From Alteromonas hispanica (GTDB lineage Bacteria; Pseudomonadota; Gammaproteobacteria; Enterobacterales; Alteromonadaceae): DNA of 64,000 nt. The stretch lies in NCBI RefSeq assembly GCF_010500915.1, contig NZ_JAAAWP010000005.1:186001-250000 (forward strand). Reading direction: 5' to 3'. The translations under genes and the position numbers were made by a program. The notes under the pieces were generated by a model that worked only from the letters and a program-made list of their open reading frames with translations, did no database searches and was not told the DNA's origin. Positions 18,018 through 26,619 of this stretch are shown one piece after another. Position 1 is the first letter of the stretch; the number at the start of each line of letters is the position of its first letter.

Positions 18018-18305
18018 GTGGTTCCCTATATCCTTACGATTTTATGTGTTTTAGTCGCAGGAGCGATACATTGGGTTTCTCCAAAGGCGTACTGGAAAGC
18101 AACAATGGTCTCTACCGGTGTTATTTTGCTTTTCTCTGTAGCCGCCCTTTTTATCTTTCAAGCCTCTGGAATGTTAGTAAGTGAACAAACGGGGGAAAGC
18201 GCCGACTTCTCAGGACAGCTATTAACCATTACCGTACTTATCGCCTTTTTCGGTTTACTTATTTCACTGTTTGTAGGCTGGTTTTTGCGGGTGGTAAGAA
18301 ACTAA
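18018..18305 (+). CDS. Small three-span membrane protein, GTG start
   Basis: A 95-aa hydrophobic protein with three predicted membrane helices (residues about 3-20, 28-50 and 68-92), separated by a short basic loop (SPKAYWKA) and an acidic loop (SEQTGESADF). The family is not recognised. The start is GTG with TAGGAG 5 nt upstream; the overlapping ATG two bases earlier is out of frame and stops quickly. Its stop overlaps the stop of the convergent nucleotidyltransferase gene by 4 bp. Confidence 0.7.
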   Translation: MVPYILTILCVLVAGAIHWVSPKAYWKATMVSTGVILLFSVAALFIFQASGMLVSEQTGESADFSGQLLTITVLIAFFGLLISLFVGWFLRVVRN

Positions 18306-18961
18306 GCCCGTGGCGCGACCACTTTAAGCTGTGGCCAAATGTCACACCACTTTTTGTCTGTTACCCGTTTATTGAAAATCTCGTACCGAGGAAGTTTAGG
18401 GTTAATACTAATCTGCCCCTTAAAGTTATGTGCAAGACCAAAAGGCGCCAAAATATCGAATTGGTTTACGGTCGATAGCGCTATCGCAACGCAGGTTTCT
18501 CTCTCTATCCAATAGGAGATGGCATCCTCACAGTCTTTGTACGGGGCATGATCATGCAAAACATGCATACGAGCTTGATTCTTAACTTGCCAATTTACAT
18601 CGGGCAACAAGGCATTAAGTTGCTCTTGGAAAGCTAAATCTTGTTCGCGTTCTCTGTTTACAGAATCGCTTGGGTTCAAAGTATGGCTTATGTTTGAAAC
18701 AAAGCTTGTGTTTGAAACGTGAGCATCAAAATAAATAACATCAACATCGTTCAGGGGTGTAGAAGTTTTTTTGCCATGTAAATCATCCCATATGGCGTTT
18801 CGCAGAAATCCTGCTCCAATATACCCCTGCGGCAAAGCCAGCTGCTCAAGCGCCTGCAAGCATTCCATACGAAACGCATCGCCCTCAATAAGATGACAAA
18901 CCCTTTGGTGATATTGCGAACTGCTCATATTTATCGAACTGCTTATCATTATATTGTGCAC
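18302..18961 (-). CDS. Nucleotidyltransferase-fold protein (DUF925/NTP_transf_6)
   Basis: A 219-aa protein of the COG3575 family with a nucleotidyltransferase-like core. The conserved early GAGFLRNAIWD segment, the acidic pair NDVDVIYFD, the basic QVKNQARMH, and the C-terminal PLR/FNKRV..K.W region are visible. Activity is unproven for the whole family. The start is uncertain: GTG at 18961, ATG at 18949 and ATG at 18928 are in frame, and none has a good ribosome site. The DNA there carries a 12-bp imperfect direct repeat (SSSIN/MSSS in the protein), which may have created extra start codons. It is 21 bp downstream of the PAP2 gene and co-directional. Confidence 0.75.
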   Translation of the reverse strand: MHNIMISSSINMSSSQYHQRVCHLIEGDAFRMECLQALEQLALPQGYIGAGFLRNAIWDDLHGKKTSTPLNDVDVIYFDAHVSNTSFVSNISHTLNPSDSVNREREQDLAFQEQLNALLPDVNWQVKNQARMHVLHDHAPYKDCEDAISYWIERETCVAIALSTVNQFDILAPFGLAHNFKGQISINPKLPRYEIFNKRVTDKKWCDIWPQLKVVAPRA

Positions 18962-18982
18962 TTCATCATTTCAATCACTCAA

Positions 18983-19681
18983 TTACTGTTCTTTTGGCTG
19001 CACGGGTTCTGTTTTACTGATGTGAAGCTTTTGCTTCCATTTAATAATATACAGGCAAATAGCAACCACGCTGCCACCCGCGAACCAGCCACCTAACACA
19101 TCACTAGGCCAGTGAACGCCTAGCATGACCCTTGATAGCCCAATAGCAAAAACTAAAAATGCGGCAGCAAAATAGGTAAAGGCATTTACCTTGCGATGGG
19201 AAGAAAAGTGACACAATAGGTAGGCAAGATAAAAGTAAACTAGCGTAGATAGTGTAGCATGAGCCGAAGGAAAGCTTTGCGTGTAAACATCTACGTTGTG
19301 CTGACTCAGTGGCGGACGCGGTCTATCTATACCTGCTTTTAAGGCAAACGCTATACACAAACCTAGTAATACAGCCAGCGCAAACGTATAGGCTTTATTT
19401 CGCTGCTTATGCATTGCTAAACCAACCACTACCACGACAGCAACAAATAACAACACCGTATTACTTCCAAGTGCAGTGATATCTCTTAGCACATCAGCGA
19501 CCCATTTAGGCGCGTCAGTATTCAGCTGTAAGCTAGCGTATAGCGCCTCATCCATCGACTGACTCACACCGAGATGCACAAAAAGCATCACCAACACAAA
19601 ACAGGTGCCTAACAAAATAACCTGCACAGACGGTGTTTTTAGCATATCGATATAATGACCAACTTCACTGTTTTGTTTCAT
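18983..19681 (-). CDS. PAP2-family membrane phosphatase
   Basis: A 232-aa integral membrane phosphatase with about six membrane spans. The three acid-phosphatase signature motifs are present: KAGIDRPRP (motif 1), SFPSAHA (motif 2) and SRVMLGVHWPSDVLGG (motif 3, with the catalytic His). Relatives are PgpB-like enzymes that dephosphorylate phosphatidylglycerophosphate, undecaprenyl diphosphate or lipid phosphates at the periplasmic face. Which substrate applies is not decidable. It is followed closely by the nucleotidyltransferase-like gene, probably an operon. Confidence 0.9.
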   Translation of the reverse strand: MKQNSEVGHYIDMLKTPSVQVILLGTCFVLVMLFVHLGVSQSMDEALYASLQLNTDAPKWVADVLRDITALGSNTVLLFVAVVVVVGLAMHKQRNKAYTFALAVLLGLCIAFALKAGIDRPRPPLSQHNVDVYTQSFPSAHATLSTLVYFYLAYLLCHFSSHRKVNAFTYFAAAFLVFAIGLSRVMLGVHWPSDVLGGWFAGGSVVAICLYIIKWKQKLHISKTEPVQPKEQ

Positions 19682-19806
19682 TGCTTACTTCCATTTATTT
19701 TGAAAAGGATGACTGCAAAAGGTCCTTTCACCGAAAAAGACTGACACCGAGAAGAACTGGCACTAATAAAGCCGGTCTCACATGTGTCGGTATTTTCTTA
19801 TCTAAT

Positions 19807-20136
19807 TTAATTATCTAATTTACTGCCGCCTAAACAATTTGGAGATGATAGCGGTTCGCCACCTCGCTTTATCCATTCTTCTTGCGTGTAAGTATGCAAT
19901 GCTAGAGCATGTACCGGCCCTTCTAGCGCTTCTGCAGCCAATGCATTTATTTCTCTGTGCCGAGCAATTAGACGTTTTCCTTCAAAAGTATCGCTTACTA
20001 CTGTTACCTTAAAATGACTTTGTGCTCCTTCAGGAACATTGTGCATGAAGCTTTCGTCTACCACCTCTAAATAGCTTGGTGATATCGCTTCGGTGATAGT
20101 CGACTCTAAAAAGGCTTTTACCTGCATAACTGACAA
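19807..20136 (-). CDS. bolA: BolA-family protein
   Basis: A 109-aa BolA/IbaG-type protein with the class-II KH-like fold. Family features visible are SYLEVVDESFMHNVPEGAQSHF and the helix-turn region with VSDTFEGKRLIARHREINALA. The conserved His in the C-terminal strand (VHALALHTYTQEEW) could bind an Fe-S cluster together with monothiol glutaredoxins. In E. coli BolA regulates morphology and biofilm genes. It lies 15 bp after the AlkB-like gene on the same strand, so it is probably co-transcribed. The identity is clear; the bolA versus ibaG paralogue choice favours BolA because of the length and the WxKR ending. Confidence 0.88.
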   Translation of the reverse strand: MSVMQVKAFLESTITEAISPSYLEVVDESFMHNVPEGAQSHFKVTVVSDTFEGKRLIARHREINALAAEALEGPVHALALHTYTQEEWIKRGGEPLSSPNCLGGSKLDN

Positions 20137-20151
20137 ACCCTGTGAAAAAAA

Positions 20152-20823
20152 TTACATTGAATTGGAGACGATTAACCGCCTAAACGTAAGGTTAATTCTA
20201 CCATCTATTGGTTTTACCGTCTTCGCGATACCGTGTAAATAATGACTCTGCGTCGCTCCTGCCATAACTAGTAAGCTACCGTGCTCTAAAACATGCGTGT
20301 GGCGTACTTTCGTTTCTTTATGTTTAAAGATGAAAGGCCTGGCTTCGCCCAAAGTAATAGACGCAATGATTGGGTTAGGCCCAAGCTCTGGCTCGTCGTC
20401 AGCGTGCAGACTCATACTGTCTTGACCATGGCGGTACCAGTTGGCAAGCACGCTATTAAAACGCGTTTTACACACATGGTTGCAGCGGTTTCGAACATCA
20501 GTGAGTGTAGCTGTCCAGGGATTTGGCGGCATAGTAAGCCCAGAGTAAGTATATGTGCACTCCGGATCACCATGCCAGCTTTGCAACCGTGGTATGGGAA
20601 TAGTCTTGCCAAACATACGCAGAGAATCTTGCTGCCACGGCAATTCGTTCTGCAGTGCCTTAAAGAAAGCGTCTGCAGTATCTGGGTTTAAAAACGCCGG
20701 ATAGTAGATTACATCTGCTTCAGGCAGAGGCAAACGCATCGCTTTTTTTGGGTTTTCAGCGATGTCTAATTGCTCGAATAGCGAAAACTGCCTATCACCG
20801 CCTGTGGTATTGCTTGGTGGCAT
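20152..20823 (-). CDS. AlkB-like 2-oxoglutarate/Fe(II) dioxygenase
   Basis: A 223-aa alpha-ketoglutarate-dependent oxygenase of the AlkB/ALKBH2-3 type. The double-stranded beta-helix motifs are present: substrate-lid PRLQSWHGD, the HADDEPELG segment with the metal-binding His and Asp, the distal His in SHYLHGI, and the 2-oxoglutarate-binding arginines in INLTFRR. These enzymes repair 1-methyladenine and 3-methylcytosine in DNA or RNA by oxidative demethylation. It begins with its own ATG at 20823 and sits directly upstream of bolA. Confidence 0.9.
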   Translation of the reverse strand: MPPSNTTGGDRQFSLFEQLDIAENPKKAMRLPLPEADVIYYPAFLNPDTADAFFKALQNELPWQQDSLRMFGKTIPIPRLQSWHGDPECTYTYSGLTMPPNPWTATLTDVRNRCNHVCKTRFNSVLANWYRHGQDSMSLHADDEPELGPNPIIASITLGEARPFIFKHKETKVRHTHVLEHGSLLVMAGATQSHYLHGIAKTVKPIDGRINLTFRRLIVSNSM

Positions 20824-21037
20824 AAATCTATTTGACTTCCGTTTAAGGCAAGTTGGCCTTCTTATGAAGGCATAAATGCATAAGTGAATTACATTCGCGA
20901 TGTCTGTATTTACGCAGATTGACGTAATCTGATCATGCTCTTTTGGTTCACGAAATGGTATTCTTTAGCCATTACTAATTCAAAAGCACGGTATACATTA
21001 CTAGTTCATCGCTGCTTTTGTTATCAGAGCTTTTTGA

Positions 21038-22237
21038 ATGAATACAGAATTTATCTTTGCAGATCGCAATTTGTCGCTAATTCGTTACCCTGAGAAACAC
21101 CAGCATGTCAGTTTGCAGGCATGGGATAGCGCCGATGAGTTACTTATCGATCACGTAGAATCACTGCTGAACGACAATGTTATTTCACCAGATTCAGATA
21201 ATACTGGGCTAATGATTTTTAACGATGACTTTGGCGCACTTGGCTGCTGGTTTGAACATCTTAATCCAACCTGGGTATCAGACTCTTATATTTCTCGTCG
21301 CTCTTTACAAGAAAACTTAATGAGAAATGCGCTTAGTTCAGAGCAAACTAAAGACATTAATTTTATCACCAGTGTAGATAGCTTAACCTTCTCTCCCGCC
21401 GTTTCGCCCTCTATCGTAATGATCAAAGTGCCGCGCGCGCTAGCCTTGCTAGAGCAGCAATTAATTGACTTAAAGCGCTATATTTCTGCCGACACACAAA
21501 TTATTGCCGGCGGCAAAGCCAAGGCTATCACCAAATCGGTACTGGCTTTGTTTGAAAAATATATTGGCCCCACCAGCACGTCGCTAGCTAAAAAGAAATC
21601 GCGCTTGGTATTTTGTCGCCCCGATTTGGATATTCCTCAGTACCCCTCCCCTTACCCCACTAGATGGGAATGTAAAGGCACTACTGGCGCTAAAATGACT
21701 TTGGACAATGAAGCCAACGTTTTTTCTCGCCAGTCGTTAGATATTGGTGCTCGAATTATGATGAAGCACATGACCGTAAGTAGTAACGATACTGTGGTTG
21801 ATTTAGGCTGTGGTAACGGTGTTTTGGGCATAAACGCATTAACCTTAGCGCCAGACTGTAAGGTGATTTTTACCGACGAGTCTTACATGGCACTAGAAAG
21901 TGCCCGTCAAAATGTGTTGAATAATCATCCAGACAAAATAGACCAATGCACCTTTATTGCTACCAACTGTTTGGAAAGTCTGCTTACCGAACCCAACACA
22001 CCCGCCATTACAAAGATTTTATGCAATCCGCCTTTTCATCAGCAAAATGTGATCACCGACCATATTGCATGGCAAATGTTTATTGATTCTCGAGATTTAC
22101 TGGTAAGAGGCAGACACTTAGTTGTGGTGGGGAACCGTCACCTCGATTATCACATAAAACTCAAAAAACTCTTCGGCGGCGTTGATATACTTGCCAGCGA
22201 CAAAAAATTCGTTATTTTTAGCACCGCAAAGCAATAA
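21038..22237 (+). CDS. rlmG: 23S rRNA (guanine-N2)-methyltransferase RlmG
   Basis: A 399-aa SAM-dependent methyltransferase modifying G1835 of 23S rRNA. The N-terminal half is a degenerate methyltransferase-like domain and the C-terminal half is the active Rossmann domain: VVDLGCGNGVLGINAL (SAM motif I), an acidic end of strand 2 (FTDES), and the catalytic NPPF-type motif in CNPPFHQ. E. coli RlmG is 378 aa, so the length fits. It is divergent from the AlkB-like gene across a 214-bp gap, and followed 20 bp later by the cyclophilin gene, suggesting one transcript. Confidence 0.92.
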   Translation: MNTEFIFADRNLSLIRYPEKHQHVSLQAWDSADELLIDHVESLLNDNVISPDSDNTGLMIFNDDFGALGCWFEHLNPTWVSDSYISRRSLQENLMRNALSSEQTKDINFITSVDSLTFSPAVSPSIVMIKVPRALALLEQQLIDLKRYISADTQIIAGGKAKAITKSVLALFEKYIGPTSTSLAKKKSRLVFCRPDLDIPQYPSPYPTRWECKGTTGAKMTLDNEANVFSRQSLDIGARIMMKHMTVSSNDTVVDLGCGNGVLGINALTLAPDCKVIFTDESYMALESARQNVLNNHPDKIDQCTFIATNCLESLLTEPNTPAITKILCNPPFHQQNVITDHIAWQMFIDSRDLLVRGRHLVVVGNRHLDYHIKLKKLFGGVDILASDKKFVIFSTAKQ

Positions 22238-22257
22238 TTTTACTTTAAGGATTTCTT

Positions 22258-22878
22258 ATGCGAGAGACTGTGAAAAAAATCTTCTCCAGCCTTCTTTTAG
22301 CCTGTGTTTTTCTTGGTACTAGCCCCATTGCCACAGCTAAAAAAGACGATGGTTCACAAATACAGCCAGACAACTATTACCCGCGGGTGAAAATAGAAAC
22401 TACCATGGGTGATATTGTGGTGGAGTTAGATAGAAGAAGAGCTCCCATTACTGTGAATAACTTTTTACGCTATGTAGATAAACGGGCGTATAACGACACC
22501 ATCTTTCATCGCATTGTTCCTGGGTTTGTTGTGCAAGGGGGAGGATATACCACTGACTTTAATGGCAAATCGAATTTTCCTGATATCTTCAATGAATCGG
22601 GTAATGGACTTACTAACGATTTACATACCATCGCCATGGCTCGTCAAAATGGACCGCATACAGCAAATAGGCAGTTCTTTTTTAACGTTAATGACAATGA
22701 AAGCCTAAACCCGGGAAGAGATTGGGGCTATGCGGTTTTTGGCTTAATTGTAGAAGGTTCGGATATCGTCGATGCTATGTCTGAAGTGGAAACAGAGTAC
22801 TCAATTCGCTTAAACGCCAACAACGTGCCTATTGAGCCCATTGTTATCAAAAAAGTGACCGTGCTACCGCCGCTTTAG
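22258..22878 (+). CDS. Secreted peptidyl-prolyl cis-trans isomerase, cyclophilin type
   Basis: A 206-aa cyclophilin with an N-terminal signal peptide (hydrophobic core residues 8-20, cleavage near TATA/KK). Core motifs are ETTMGDIVVELDRRRAP, FHRIVPGFVVQGGG (active Arg and Phe), MARQNGPHTANRQFFFN and WGYAVFG. It is PpiA-like, acting on periplasmic protein folding. The ribosome site TAAGGA precedes the ATG closely. A terminator overlaps the stop codon. Confidence 0.9.
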   Translation: MRETVKKIFSSLLLACVFLGTSPIATAKKDDGSQIQPDNYYPRVKIETTMGDIVVELDRRRAPITVNNFLRYVDKRAYNDTIFHRIVPGFVVQGGGYTTDFNGKSNFPDIFNESGNGLTNDLHTIAMARQNGPHTANRQFFFNVNDNESLNPGRDWGYAVFGLIVEGSDIVDAMSEVETEYSIRLNANNVPIEPIVIKKVTVLPPL

Positions 22879-22892
22879 GCGCACTTTTTTTG
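22864..22892 (+). terminator. Intrinsic terminator overlapping the cyclophilin stop codon
   Basis: Short GC stem CGCC/GGCG (22868-22871 / 22878-22881) with possible GTG/CAC extension, followed by seven T. The stem encloses the TAG stop. Confidence 0.55.
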
Positions 22893-23035
22893 CATTAAAC
22901 GCGCTGCTCTAACCGCATTATTTTAACCGCGAATAATGCCGGTTTGCGGTAACCTTAAAAATACCTACACCACCGCCTTGGTTATGCAACTTCCCAAGGC
23001 TGGTGGCGTGTGAAGCGTTAGTTATCAAAGTTCCG

Positions 23036-23173
23036 TTAAATTCCCGTAAAGACGGTATTCATTAGATACACGCCAATCGATAGACACACCAAGCCTAGCG
23101 TGACCATGGGTACCATCATTGTCGCAACAACTTTTGCCGTTTCTTTACTCGTATCGTTTTTCTGTTTAGTCAT
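23036..23173 (-). CDS. 45-aa single-span membrane microprotein (candidate)
   Basis: A short frame in an otherwise empty 503-bp gap. It starts ATG with GAGGG 7 nt upstream and ends TAA. The N-terminal 14 residues are polar and basic (MTKQKNDTSKETAK), followed by one strongly hydrophobic helix (VVATMMVPMVTLGLV and on to about residue 39) and a short tail. Charge distribution suggests the N-terminus stays in the cytoplasm. The family is not recognised. The good ribosome site and clean amphipathic layout make it more than chance, but only conservation would prove it. Confidence 0.55.
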   Translation of the reverse strand: MTKQKNDTSKETAKVVATMMVPMVTLGLVCLSIGVYLMNTVFTGI

Positions 23174-23381
23174 GTCTTAGCCCTCACGAATTAGGCTTTA
23201 ATTGTACGCGATCACGACCTTTCGCTTTAAGCGCTAAACCGCTGATTTTGAGACAATAATTTTTAACTTTTGTTTATGAAATGTTAAAGGTAATCGGCTA
23301 GTTTTTTCTGACAAGTGCTCATTGCTGCCATTAAGCCTACAGGAAAGTTGTTATTCTATTAATTGCCCATAAATCTAATTA

Positions 23382-24346
23382 ATGAATACTACGTCACTCA
23401 AAAATAGCATATTAATCACCGCATTTGCCGTTGGTTTCATTTGGTGCTTTAAAGCTTTTGAACTCAACTTTAACGTCGACCTGAGTTGGCTTGGGGTTTA
23501 TCCTTTAGCCCTGCATGGCTTGATTGGAGTCATAACAGCGCCTCTCATTCACGGCTCATTAGAGCACATTTTCAACAATACGCTGCCTATGTTAGTACTT
23601 GGCTCATTTCTCATCTACGGTTATCCGAAAACACGTTGGCGTGTGTTAACAGCAGTGTGGTTACTATCTGGTATTGGTGTATGGTTTTTTGGGCGCGAAA
23701 GCTATCATATTGGCGCCAGTGGTTTAACTCATGGTGTGTTTTTTTATTTATTCGTGGTGAGTATATTCCGCAGAGAAAATACCACTCCGCATAGATACTT
23801 ATCCACTCAGCGAGACTTAAAATGTTCGTAATCGCGGCGTGTTACCGCAGGTATAGTGGTTCTACATCAAGGTGACACAACAAAGAGTACGGACATTTTA
23901 AACTCGCCCTTCGGGAAGGTCTGGCAAGCTCCCTAGCTTCATTCCGGGAATTTGAAAGGGAAGAGCCATTCCTGCATTCCCACGCTTTGCTAGGAAGCTT
24001 GCCAGCGCCTTCTGAGGGGGTAATTATCTATGCGGACTGGTATCATCGTTCAGTCGTGCTTATGATGGTTGCTTTTTTCATGTACGGTGGAATGACGATG
24101 AGCATATTTCCTCGCCAAGAGGAGATTTCGTTCGAATACCATTTATTCGGTGCTTTGGCTGGTGTTCTTTGTGCCTGTTTATGGCATTCGCTCGATCCAA
24201 AACCGACAGTTAAGGCATATTCCTGGGAAGTAGAACCTAAATCGGAAGACCCTGTTATAGGTGACCAGTGGCGTCTTGATGGGCAAGCTGAAGAAAATGA
24301 AGGGCGTAGACACACTGTGCCGAATGAAAAGGATAAACATGAATGA
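23382..24346 (+). pseudogene. Rhomboid-family intramembrane serine protease, interrupted by an insertion
   Basis: The left half (23382-23778) encodes rhomboid spans 1-5, with the HGSLEHIFNN motif (His57, His62, Asn65-66) and the catalytic Ser113 in IGASGLTHG. The right half (from 24044, another frame) encodes the last span with the catalytic His in FEYHLFGALAGV and a hydrophilic tail. Between them lies a 265-bp inverted-repeat element that adds a stop (23829-23831) and shifts the frame, separating the Ser from the His of the dyad. The protease should therefore be inactive unless the element is removed. The stop of the right half overlaps the next gene's start (ATGA). An ATG at 23987 is inside the element and is not a native start. 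Confidence 0.85.
23779..24043. mobile_element. 265-bp non-coding element with 32-bp terminal inverted repeats (MITE-like), highly structured
   Basis: Left end 23779-23810 and right end 24012-24043 are inverted copies matching at 28 of 32 positions (outermost 19 nt: 18/19, beginning ATACCA and running into TCCGCATAGATA). Inside are further nested inverted repeats: TTAAAATGTTCG (23818-23829) with CGGACATTTTAA (23890-23901), GCGG/CCGC (23834-23848), CCTTC/GAAGG around 23908-23919, and GGCAAGCTCCCTAGC with GCTAGGAAGCTTGCC near 23922-23936 / 23989-24003. No transposase ORF is present. A TA dinucleotide borders both outer CC/GG ends, compatible with TA-targeting, but simple excision would not restore the reading frame. 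Family not identified. Confidence 0.8.
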
Positions 24347-24801
24347 CTAACGTTAAACCTAATGCATTTGAATTACTGCTAAGAGTTCGATACGCCGAAT
24401 GCGACCCTCAAAACGTTGTATTTAATGCGAGATACGCTGACTACGCAGATTTAGCCGCAACTGAGTTTATGCGAGCGTTAATAGGTGGGTATCAAGCATT
24501 AACAAACCAAGGCTTAGATAATCAGGTCGTCAATCTCAATATATCATGGCAAAACTCAGCGAGATTCGACGATATTTTGTGCTTATCGGTGCATGTTAGC
24601 AAGGTTGGCAATACGTCTTTTACGATGCAAATTAACATGCTGAATTGGCAAACTAAACACGCTGTCGCATCGGCTGAAATTGTCTATGTGATGGTCGATT
24701 CACTTACACTTGAAAAGAAACCCGTACCCAATGAATTTAAAGAAACGTTATTAAAAGGGGCCCCAGGAAAAACGATGAACCTAGCAGGCATTGAGCTTTA
24801 A
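24343..24801 (+). CDS. Acyl-CoA thioesterase, 4HBT hot-dog family (YbgC/FadM-like)
   Basis: A 152-aa hot-dog fold thioesterase. The signature RVRYAECDPQNVVFNARYADYAD contains the catalytic Asp21 (in the ECDPQ segment) of 4-hydroxybenzoyl-CoA-thioesterase-like enzymes. It hydrolyses acyl-CoA esters in the cytoplasm; the chain length is unknown. Its ATG overlaps the stop of the disrupted rhomboid gene (ATGA), so translation was probably coupled to it; the insertion upstream may reduce expression. Confidence 0.9.
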   Translation: MTNVKPNAFELLLRVRYAECDPQNVVFNARYADYADLAATEFMRALIGGYQALTNQGLDNQVVNLNISWQNSARFDDILCLSVHVSKVGNTSFTMQINMLNWQTKHAVASAEIVYVMVDSLTLEKKPVPNEFKETLLKGAPGKTMNLAGIEL

Positions 24802-25043
24802 TAGCGAAAAGAACCCAGCTAGAAAATTTACGCTCTGCTATACAGCAGCGCTATGTCAGCACCTTTCAATTACGTGTTTCGTCTTGAAGCATCACCTGTT
24901 AAGCTTAATTTCATTCCACATAGACAATTACTGAATAGGTAACTATTTATGTGGACTGATATAAGAAGCTAGGGAGGGCTGTCTATTCAATGATGTCGAT
25001 TCAATATGCCTCTCCAATATATAAATTATCTGAGAGAGGTCTC

Positions 25044-26606
25044 ATGAAAGCAGGTTACTGGATAGTTATCATTATTGTCACATCCGCGATAGCTTTTACC
25101 GTTGGGCGTAGTATCGAAAGTAATATTGGGCATATTACAGGGCAAGAAGTAACGCCAGACACAAATGAGGGCGTTAATGTAAAGAGCACGTCAAACAACC
25201 AAAAGTCGTCATCTAACAAAGCGATGACAAGTTATGTCGACAACAATATCGCAGACAACTCGCCGTCAAAGTCATCTGAGAGTTCCCCTAGGTCAATGGA
25301 AGATATTGTAGTAGAGGTGGGCGAGTTGTTAACAAAGATAGAAGAAAATCCAAGGGAGGCAACGTCAATTCTAAGGCTAGTTGCATTCTTAGAGAGGTTA
25401 ACTATCGAAGAGCTTTTAGCGTTAGCCCCGTTATTCGAAAACAGCAGTGAGTCACAACGAAGTCAGCTAATTAGGTATATTACTGCCCAAATAATTGAGA
25501 AAGACCCCGGCCAAGCACTAGCATTTGCACAACGTTTCAACCCCATGCCAGACTTTCCAATGTACTTACCATTGATAAAGGCACAAGTTGCTGAAAAAAG
25601 ACCTGATCTCGGATTTGAATATTTAAATCAAATGCTTAATCTTGCACCTGAAGACATCGATTTAAACGCTCACTCCGCTTTGCTCAATGTGCTGGCGAAA
25701 GAAGACTTAACGCTATTAATTGACACCCTCGCCCAATTTAAAGAAAAGGGGGCCGACCTTGAGAATAGTTTTAATTTGATGGGCTATGAGTTGGAAACAA
25801 GTGAAGAATATCTAAATCTATTTAATGAACTTAGACGCTTGGATGATATGTCGATACTGCATTCGGTAATGATTAATTGGGCAAAAACCTCACCCACTGA
25901 TGTGCTTGAACGCTTAAATCAAATTGAAGATAACGCAGAACGCAAAGAATTAAGTAGAACTGTTTTTTACAGTTGGATGCGTAATTCACCGGAAATCGCT
26001 GCTGATTATTTTTTAGCGGAAGCGGCAAATAAAGTGGAAATACTTAAAGATATAATGCGGGCATGGCCAGAAGACCGAGCCTCTGATGCATTAGTATGGA
26101 TATCATCGCAAAGTAATATTGATGCTAATCGCTATAAAATTGACTACTTGCAAGGTTTAAGTTATCTAAAGCCAAATTTTGTACTGGCTAATTTAACTAG
26201 CATCAATTTAGACAAAGACGAAGAAGTAGCGTTCCACCGCAATTTATACAATAGTTTTAAGCGCAAAAGTAGCAAAGACGCTGCACAGTTCCTAAATACC
26301 ACTCCGTTTAAAGATGAGATACTCGGTATAGCAACAGAACAAGAAAACTCTGATGAAAACAGAGTCGCTAAGATTAACCAAGTCTTTAATAAATATTTTG
26401 ATTTCAAATACAAGAAAGCGTTTGCGCTGGCCTTAGGTGCCAATGGTACCTACGCATACTCTTATGTGGTGAATAAACCGTCTCAAAATGAAGCGAACCA
26501 GCTCGCACTTAGTCGATGTGAAAAGTATCGCTACAGATATAACGTTGATAATGCGTGTGAAATTTATGCTGAAGGCGATGTGAAAATGTTTAATTTGATG
26601 CCATGA
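25044..26606 (+). CDS. Membrane-anchored protein of unknown function
   Basis: A 520-aa protein with an N-terminal signal anchor (residues about 4-24), then a low-complexity Ser/Asn/Asp linker to about residue 85 and a long alpha-helical region with repeating hydrophobic-charged pairs such as ALAFAQRF, RPDLGFEYLNQML and SPTDVLERLNQI, suggestive of helical (TPR/HEAT-like) repeats. The C-terminal 55 residues form a separate small domain (FALALGANG, then LSRCEKYRYRY and DNACEIYAEG) with two cysteines that could pair. The ATG at 25044 is preferred over 24990 because GAGAGG precedes it and the membrane segment then starts directly. Function unknown; the bulk is probably periplasmic. Confidence 0.75.
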   Translation: MKAGYWIVIIIVTSAIAFTVGRSIESNIGHITGQEVTPDTNEGVNVKSTSNNQKSSSNKAMTSYVDNNIADNSPSKSSESSPRSMEDIVVEVGELLTKIEENPREATSILRLVAFLERLTIEELLALAPLFENSSESQRSQLIRYITAQIIEKDPGQALAFAQRFNPMPDFPMYLPLIKAQVAEKRPDLGFEYLNQMLNLAPEDIDLNAHSALLNVLAKEDLTLLIDTLAQFKEKGADLENSFNLMGYELETSEEYLNLFNELRRLDDMSILHSVMINWAKTSPTDVLERLNQIEDNAERKELSRTVFYSWMRNSPEIAADYFLAEAANKVEILKDIMRAWPEDRASDALVWISSQSNIDANRYKIDYLQGLSYLKPNFVLANLTSINLDKDEEVAFHRNLYNSFKRKSSKDAAQFLNTTPFKDEILGIATEQENSDENRVAKINQVFNKYFDFKYKKAFALALGANGTYAYSYVVNKPSQNEANQLALSRCEKYRYRYNVDNACEIYAEGDVKMFNLMP

Positions 26607-26619
26607 GAGCGCATTTGCG

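Noticed and set aside
23987..24043. ATG start of a separate protein for the rhomboid C-terminal half
   Set aside because: The ATG lies inside the inserted element; the native protein continues from the left half.
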